Assembly (NCBI GenBank): GCA_050251635.1
Contig: JBFWML010000007.1
Coordinates: forward strand, 1-64,000
Reading direction: 5' to 3'
Length of the DNA stretch: 64,000 nt
Source: JBFWML01 sp050251635
Lineage (GTDB): Bacteria; Campylobacterota; Campylobacteria; Campylobacterales; SZUA-545
Shown one piece after another: positions 59,628 through 64,000 of this stretch. The position numbers and the translations under genes are program-made. How positions within the stretch are numbered: position 1 is the first letter of the stretch; every line of letters begins with the position of its first letter. The notes under the pieces were generated by a model. That model made no database searches, was not told the origin of the DNA, and worked only from the letters and a program-made list of their open reading frames with translations.

Positions 59628-60773
59628 GGGGAAGCGGTACTCAAACCGGCTTCCCTCCCCCTTTTTCGACACCACTTTAATCCCCACGCCGTTTTTGTCG
59701 CAGATGGCCTTGACGATGCTCAGGCCGATGCCGAAGCCGCCCTTGATCTCATCGCCCCGGTAGTGGCGGGTGAAGATGCTCCGGGTGTCGTCCATCCCCA
59801 CGCCGTTGTCGGTAAAGCTCAGCACCGCCGCGTTTTCTTTGAGTTCCAGCGTTACGTTGACCACGCCGTTTTCGCGGCTGTATTTGATGGCGTTAGACAG
59901 ATTGTTGTCGATCAGCCGTTGCAGCTCCACGCGGCTAAACGCCAGCCGCACCTCCGGCGCGATCCGGCCCGTAAGCGTCACCGGGCGCATCTGGGCGACA
60001 TCTTGAAAATAGTCGATGCGACTTTGTGCGAATCGGCCTAGATCGATGGGTTCTTTGGCGTAGGTCACATAGCGGTGGCGGATTAGGTGTTCGATATCCT
60101 CATAGACGGTGCTGAGGGTTTTAACCGCATAACGCATCCGCTTAACGGGGGCCAGCGCGCCGAACTTTTCGCCCAGCAGTTCGAGATTGATCGAAATAAC
60201 CCCCAGCGGCGTTTTGATCTCGTGCATCGCGTCTTTGAAAAAAAGCTCCTGAATGCGCCGCGTGCGTTCAAAGGGGCGTAAAAACTGATCGATCAGCAGG
60301 TAGCTGCCCGCCCAGAAAACCAGCAGCAGCGTGGCAAACAGCATCAAAAGGCGCAGATAAACCTCGTTGCGATCGTGGGGAGCGCAAACCGCCAGAAACC
60401 GCGCGCCAAAGAGGTTTTCGCCCAGCGGTTCGATCCAGACGGCCTGCCGGTTGTCGGCGGCATATCCGGGCTTGAAGTCCGCAGGCGGCGATGCCAGCAG
60501 CGTAAAGATTGCGCCGCCGCGCGCATCGTACAGCCCGGCCTTAAACAGCGGCGATCGGGGGAAAACAAACAGCTCCTGCGAACCGCTCTCAAACACCGCC
60601 ATGCGCTCTACGATCTCTTGCGCGTAGGCCTGCAGTCTGGCCTGATGGCGGGCATCGTCCTGACGCAGCGCCAAGGATGCGTAAAAATAGACCGGAAATG
60701 CTGTCACCGCCAGCATCACGGCGGTTAAAAGCGCGGCAAACCCCAGCGCGGCGCGGGAGGCTTCAGAACGCAA
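59610..60773 (-). CDS. Sensor histidine kinase (HisKA)
   Basis: A 387-residue kinase. First helix about 10-32, a periplasmic sensor of about 95 residues (LYDARGGAIFTLLASPP), second helix about 140-160, H-box FFKDAMHEIKTPLGVIS (about H185) and HATPase_c with NNLSNAIKYS and DNGVGM. There is no clear HAMP domain. It overlaps the response regulator by 11 nt, and the pair is encoded downstream of a stand-alone Cache protein. Confidence 0.9.
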   Translation of the reverse strand: MRSEASRAALGFAALLTAVMLAVTAFPVYFYASLALRQDDARHQARLQAYAQEIVERMAVFESGSQELFVFPRSPLFKAGLYDARGGAIFTLLASPPADFKPGYAADNRQAVWIEPLGENLFGARFLAVCAPHDRNEVYLRLLMLFATLLLVFWAGSYLLIDQFLRPFERTRRIQELFFKDAMHEIKTPLGVISINLELLGEKFGALAPVKRMRYAVKTLSTVYEDIEHLIRHRYVTYAKEPIDLGRFAQSRIDYFQDVAQMRPVTLTGRIAPEVRLAFSRVELQRLIDNNLSNAIKYSRENGVVNVTLELKENAAVLSFTDNGVGMDDTRSIFTRHYRGDEIKGGFGIGLSIVKAICDKNGVGIKVVSKKGEGSRFEYRFPLKTAA

Positions 60774-61425
60774 TGCGGTACCCCAAGCCCCGGGCGGTTT
60801 CGATCAGATCGCGTCCGGCCTTGGCGCGGATGCGGCTGATGCTCATGCGAATATCGGCGTAGGCCACCTCTTTCATCTCCCACACCTCGCTTCTGAGCTC
60901 CTCGGCCTCCACCCAGCGGCCCTTTTGCGCAATCAGATAGGCCACCACCTCCCGCTCGCGCCGGGTCAATTCCACCGCGTCGCCCTCCCGGTACAGCACG
61001 CCGCTTTCGACCTCGAAGCGGTAACCGCGGCCCAAATCAAGCGTTTTATCCAGCGACCCGAAGGCCACGGCGGCAAGCGCCTGCGTGATGCGGTAGCGCA
61101 GCTCCTTAAGCTCGAAGGGTTTGCGGATATAGTCGTTGCAGCCCAGCTCATAGCCGATGCTCAGGTCATCGATGTCGGTCAGGGAGGTGACCAGAATGAC
61201 GGCGGTTTTCAAGCCGTTTTCGCGCACGGCCTTTAAAATCTCCAGCCCGCTTTTACCCGGTACCCGCACATCCAAAAGCGCCAGTTTAAAGGAACGCTCA
61301 AAGAGCGCCCCGTGGGCATCGTCGCCGTTTTCGTAGGCCTCCAGCGAAAAGCCGAGGCTTTCGAGGTATTCGGCCATGCTTTCACGGTAGGCGCGATCGT
61401 CTTCGAGCAGCAAAATATCTTTCAT
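60763..61425 (-). CDS. OmpR-family response regulator
   Basis: A 220-residue regulator: receiver (about 1-120) with EDD (8-10), phosphorylation site in LALLDVRVPG (about D52), and K in YIRKPFELKEL; C-terminal winged helix (about 130-220) with ELTRREREVVAYLI and GLGYRI. It is a candidate for reading tandem-repeat sites such as the one upstream of the TonB receptor. It overlaps both neighbours by 4 and 11 nt. Confidence 0.9.
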   Translation of the reverse strand: MKDILLLEDDRAYRESMAEYLESLGFSLEAYENGDDAHGALFERSFKLALLDVRVPGKSGLEILKAVRENGLKTAVILVTSLTDIDDLSIGYELGCNDYIRKPFELKELRYRITQALAAVAFGSLDKTLDLGRGYRFEVESGVLYREGDAVELTRREREVVAYLIAQKGRWVEAEELRSEVWEMKEVAYADIRMSISRIRAKAGRDLIETARGLGYRIAF

Positions 61426-62546
61426 TGAATCCTCACCGATCGCGTTTTGTTGTGTTCTTCGAGCAGCAGCGCGCGCAAAAGCGCTTCGTGGCCCTGCGCG
61501 GCGGATTTTTCGATCAAGGCGCGGTTAAACAGGGCGCGTTCGTGGGCGGGCACGCTTTGACGCCGCTCAATCAACGCCTCAAGACCCAGGGCGTCGTAGC
61601 CGCCCAAGCCTCCGTGGTTCGGCGGCGGCGCAGGCAAGTCACGCCCGTGGCGATCGAGAAAAAAATCGAGCGAGAGGGCGCGGCGATCGCTTTGATCCCG
61701 CGCGGCGACTATCAGCGCGATAAAGCGCCCGTCGTAATCAAACAGCGGCGCGGCGGCATAGAGCGTGCCCGGTTTTTGCGCCAATCCCTCCCGCTGCAGC
61801 CGGAGCAAATCCGCCGCCTCCAGCGCCAAAAGCCACGGCGGGGGCGCGGCGGGGGCGGCCAGCACAAAGCCGTGGAGGCGGGCAAAGGCGGCCATATCGA
61901 CCGCAACGCTCAAAAGCGCGCCGTCCATCAGCACCGCCGTTTCGATCCCCTCCCTTTGCAGCGCTTCGTCCATGCGTCCAAACCCGGCAATCACCTCCAC
62001 CGAACCCACATAACGGTCCCCATCGAAAACGGGGGCGATCGCCTTGATGTTTAAAAGCCGGCCCGGCTCCACCGAAACCACCGGAGATTTGCGCTCCTTA
62101 ACCAGCGCAACGCCCCGCCGAAACCCCTCTAGCGACTCGCCATAACTCTCAAGCTCCCAGCTGCGGACAAACACCGTCATCTCCGCCGTGTGCACCTGAA
62201 AACGCAATCTGGAAAGAATGGGGTCGTTTTTGCCCTGCTGCGACAGGGCGGCCACGGTTTTGACCGCTTCGAGACGGTCGCGGGTGGCGAGGGCCCTGAC
62301 GAGCGCGGGGTTTTGCGCCAAAAGCGCGGCATAGGCGCGGGCTTGGTGCTTTTCTTCTTCGAGGCGGGCAAGGGTGCGTTCCAGCAGGCGGTGGGCGGCG
62401 TCGCGGGCGGCGTTTTTGTCCACCTGAAGGTTGAGGTACAAACCCAAAAGCGCCACGCCGATCAGCAGCGCCGAAAAAAGCAGATAGTGCAGACGAATCA
62501 GCGGCCCCTTTCCCCCGAAGGTGTCAAGACGGGGTTTTGGGGCCAT
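61422..62546 (-). CDS. Membrane-anchored Cache-domain sensor without output domain
   Basis: A 374-residue protein: one N-terminal helix (about 17-40), a short coiled coil, then a periplasmic double Cache domain (about 60-290) with IKAIAPVFDGDRYVGSVEVIAGF and GTLYAAAPLFDYDGRFIALIV. There is no second membrane helix and no kinase, GGDEF or MCP domain, so the sensor is tethered and must act through another protein, probably the kinase encoded two genes on. A TATAAT overlaps the ATG, so the true start may be slightly downstream. Confidence 0.75.
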   Translation of the reverse strand: MAPKPRLDTFGGKGPLIRLHYLLFSALLIGVALLGLYLNLQVDKNAARDAAHRLLERTLARLEEEKHQARAYAALLAQNPALVRALATRDRLEAVKTVAALSQQGKNDPILSRLRFQVHTAEMTVFVRSWELESYGESLEGFRRGVALVKERKSPVVSVEPGRLLNIKAIAPVFDGDRYVGSVEVIAGFGRMDEALQREGIETAVLMDGALLSVAVDMAAFARLHGFVLAAPAAPPPWLLALEAADLLRLQREGLAQKPGTLYAAAPLFDYDGRFIALIVAARDQSDRRALSLDFFLDRHGRDLPAPPPNHGGLGGYDALGLEALIERRQSVPAHERALFNRALIEKSAAQGHEALLRALLLEEHNKTRSVRIQ

Positions 62547-62561
62547 TATATCAAGGCGGGG

Positions 62562-62975
62562 TTATTGAACGGTGCCGCTAATCAGCACGTTGCGGCCCAG
62601 TTCGTCGCGGCTAAAGACCGCTTCGATCCCGCTGCCGACGTTGTGCAACAGCAAGAACCGCTCAGTTCCCGGTTCTTGAGCGAAAATACGGCAAGCGCCG
62701 ATCGCTCCGGCAAAGTCGCCCTTGTAAACGGCGGTGCCGCCCACCTTGGAGTCGGCGGGGACGAAAACGGCGCGGCAGGGCTGGCCGTTTTCGGTGAGGT
62801 TGGGAAGCGTTACAGTCGCCAAAGCGCCTTGGACGGTGATTTGAGCGGCGGTGTCCTGCTTGAGTTTGTGGTTGACCAGCGTGCCTTTATAATCGCCCGA
62901 AGCGGGCTTGGGCGCGGTGCATCCGGCCAGAACCAAAGCAGCCAGCAGCGCGGCGGGCAGAATAATCGGTTTCAT
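62562..62975 (-). CDS. Small lipoprotein
   Basis: A 137-residue lipoprotein with lipobox VLAGC (C19) and a compact beta-rich domain containing two cysteines (QPCRAVF and GACRIF). It follows tsdA by 9 nt on the same strand, so it is probably an accessory of the cytochrome. No named family is recognised. Confidence 0.75.
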   Translation of the reverse strand: MKPIILPAALLAALVLAGCTAPKPASGDYKGTLVNHKLKQDTAAQITVQGALATVTLPNLTENGQPCRAVFVPADSKVGGTAVYKGDFAGAIGACRIFAQEPGTERFLLLHNVGSGIEAVFSRDELGRNVLISGTVQ

Positions 62976-62984
62976 ACGCTCTCC

Positions 62985-63989
62985 TTATTTCTTGGGCAGG
63001 ATGATGATTTTGCCGTAGGGGCCGTGTTTGTACTGGGGCGCATTGGCCTCGTCCAGATAGGGTCCCAGCTCTTGATCGGGCACTTTGACCTTGAGATCGG
63101 GGAAGTCGCGCTCGCGGTTGATCTTGGCGGGGCGGTATTTGTCGTTGTTGTTCAAATAAGCCGCCACGTCGTAGGCCTCTTTGGGGGTGAGAATCGGGTT
63201 ATCGCCGGTTGCGCCCAGGGGCATATTGCTGTAGATAAAGTCGGCGGCCTTGAGGGTGCGGTGCATCCCCGCGCCGGTGTTGTAGCTGTCTTCGCCCCAC
63301 AGCGGCGGGAAGGTGTAGCCCGCGGGCGTGCCGTCGGCACTGGGGGGATTTTTGACGCCGCTGCCGTCGGGCATATGGCAGGAAGCGCAGTGCATTTCAT
63401 ACACCTTTGCGCCGTTGACCGGATCGGCCGCTTGGGCGCGGACCATCTTGCGATCGACCTGTTTGAGCCCCTTGCCCTGCACGGTTGCGCCGCTGGGAAC
63501 GCCCTGGCTGAGCCAGTGAAAATAGGTCACAAACGCTTTCATCTCTTTGCTGTCGTTGGGCAGCGGATAACCGTTCATGCTGCGCTGCATACAGCCGTTG
63601 ATGCGCTCTTCGATGGTGCCGATCACATCTTCGCGGGGGCGGTACTGGGGAAAGTTGCTGTGGATGCCCACCATGGGGGCCGAATGGGGCCGTGTGCCCG
63701 CATCGAGGTGGCAGGTTTGGCAACTGAGGTTGTTGCCCGAATAACGCAGCGCCGGATCGGCCACGTCGGGACCGATGTATTTATAGGTATGCACAAACAG
63801 CTCTTTGCCGTAGCGCACCATCTCGCCGTACTGGTTGTTGGGGATTTTGCTCTCATCGGGCAGCGTCATGGGAACGCTCATTTTAAACCCGCGATCGGTG
63901 CGCTTGTTGTATTCGCCCACGTCATAGGCAAGCGACTGCGTAGCCAGCAGCCCCACACCCAGAATGAAACTCCATGTCTGAAACTTCAT
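62985..63989 (-). CDS. tsdA: Dihaem cytochrome c, thiosulfate dehydrogenase TsdA family
   Basis: A 334-residue periplasmic protein with a signal peptide (about 1-21) and two c-type haem sites: CQTCH (90-94) and CASCH (201-205). TsdA features include the axial cysteine C133 in RINGCMQRSMNG, NGYPLP and YFHWLSQG. TsdA interconverts thiosulfate and tetrathionate; in C. jejuni it works mainly as a tetrathionate reductase. AGGAGAGG precedes the ATG. It forms a transcript with the small lipoprotein and sits just upstream of the Cache/regulator/kinase set. Confidence 0.88.
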   Translation of the reverse strand: MKFQTWSFILGVGLLATQSLAYDVGEYNKRTDRGFKMSVPMTLPDESKIPNNQYGEMVRYGKELFVHTYKYIGPDVADPALRYSGNNLSCQTCHLDAGTRPHSAPMVGIHSNFPQYRPREDVIGTIEERINGCMQRSMNGYPLPNDSKEMKAFVTYFHWLSQGVPSGATVQGKGLKQVDRKMVRAQAADPVNGAKVYEMHCASCHMPDGSGVKNPPSADGTPAGYTFPPLWGEDSYNTGAGMHRTLKAADFIYSNMPLGATGDNPILTPKEAYDVAAYLNNNDKYRPAKINRERDFPDLKVKVPDQELGPYLDEANAPQYKHGPYGKIIILPKK

Positions 63990-64000
63990 CGGCCTCTCCT

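Noticed and set aside
1..64000. CRISPR arrays, tRNA, rRNA, prophage and attachment sites
   Set aside because: No regularly spaced direct repeats of CRISPR type, no cloverleaf or rRNA sequence, no integrase or transposase gene was found on reading.

Overview
The window looks like a chromosomal segment of a high-GC, free-living member of the Campylobacterota (Epsilonproteobacteria). The evidence is a legionaminic-acid gene block in the same order as in Campylobacter jejuni (legB-legC-legI-legG-ptmE-ptmF), a three-domain desulforubrerythrin, a TsdA-type dihaem cytochrome, and chemoreceptors and kinases of campylobacterial style. The assignment is an inference: there is no rRNA or tRNA here, and the GC content (about 58-60% over most of the window, nearer 50% in the first 7 kb and around 31-33 kb) is high for the phylum.

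Layout. (1) 1-8.9 kb, minus strand: nonulosonic (legionaminic) acid synthesis, a PglK-type flippase, an EPS-associated MarR-like regulator and a TviB/WbpA-type nucleotide-sugar dehydrogenase; this is surface glycan or flagellin glycosylation. (2) 9-12.1 kb: a small outer-membrane barrel and a ZnuABC zinc importer. (3) 12.1-14.9 kb: small proteins, an RRM RNA-binding protein with a long leader, a tandem universal stress protein and an M23 peptidase. (4) 15-22.3 kb, plus strand: a GH15 glucoamylase-like enzyme, NhaA, a PAS-GGDEF-EAL protein, and an unusual beta-propeller plus alpha-solenoid membrane protein. (5) 22.2-31.2 kb, minus strand: a complete TonB2/TtpC-type energising operon (DUF3450, TtpC, ExbB, ExbD, TonB, TPR, lipoprotein) with a Fur-like box, preceded by a TonB-dependent receptor and a membrane polyferredoxin whose promoter carries four perfectly spaced 11-bp repeats. 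(6) 31.2-35.2 kb: AraC/GyrI-like regulator, aminotransferase, 37-aa membrane protein, PIF1-like helicase, DedA. (7) 35.3-41.6 kb: CheW and three chemoreceptors sharing gene-converted signalling domains. (8) 41.6-49.4 kb: a NicO-type metal exporter and an eight-gene Mrp-type antiporter operon. (9) 49.4-59.6 kb: a DNR-like Fnr-family regulator, response regulator and histidine kinase, a Tat-exported dioxygenase, desulforubrerythrin, ankyrin lipoprotein, Hcp, diguanylate cyclase, hemerythrin and an NnrS-like protein. (10) 59.6-64 kb: a kinase/regulator/Cache sensor set, a lipoprotein and TsdA.

Three regulatory stories stand out. First, a Fnr-family regulator with an FNR-type recognition helix but no N-terminal cluster cysteines has a TTGAT-N4-ATCAA box at its own promoter, and matching boxes sit at class II spacing upstream of hcp and the hemerythrin-nnrS pair. 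Together these look like a local nitric-oxide/nitrosative-stress regulon. Second, upstream of a response regulator at 50.5 kb there is a promoter, a 5' hairpin, a C-rich linker and a terminator with a C6 loop, which reads as a ~62-nt C-rich small RNA resembling Helicobacter RepG in design, or as an attenuator. Third, the TonB receptor promoter has PhoB/PhoP-like tandem repeats instead of a Fur box, suggesting a two-component system controls that receptor.
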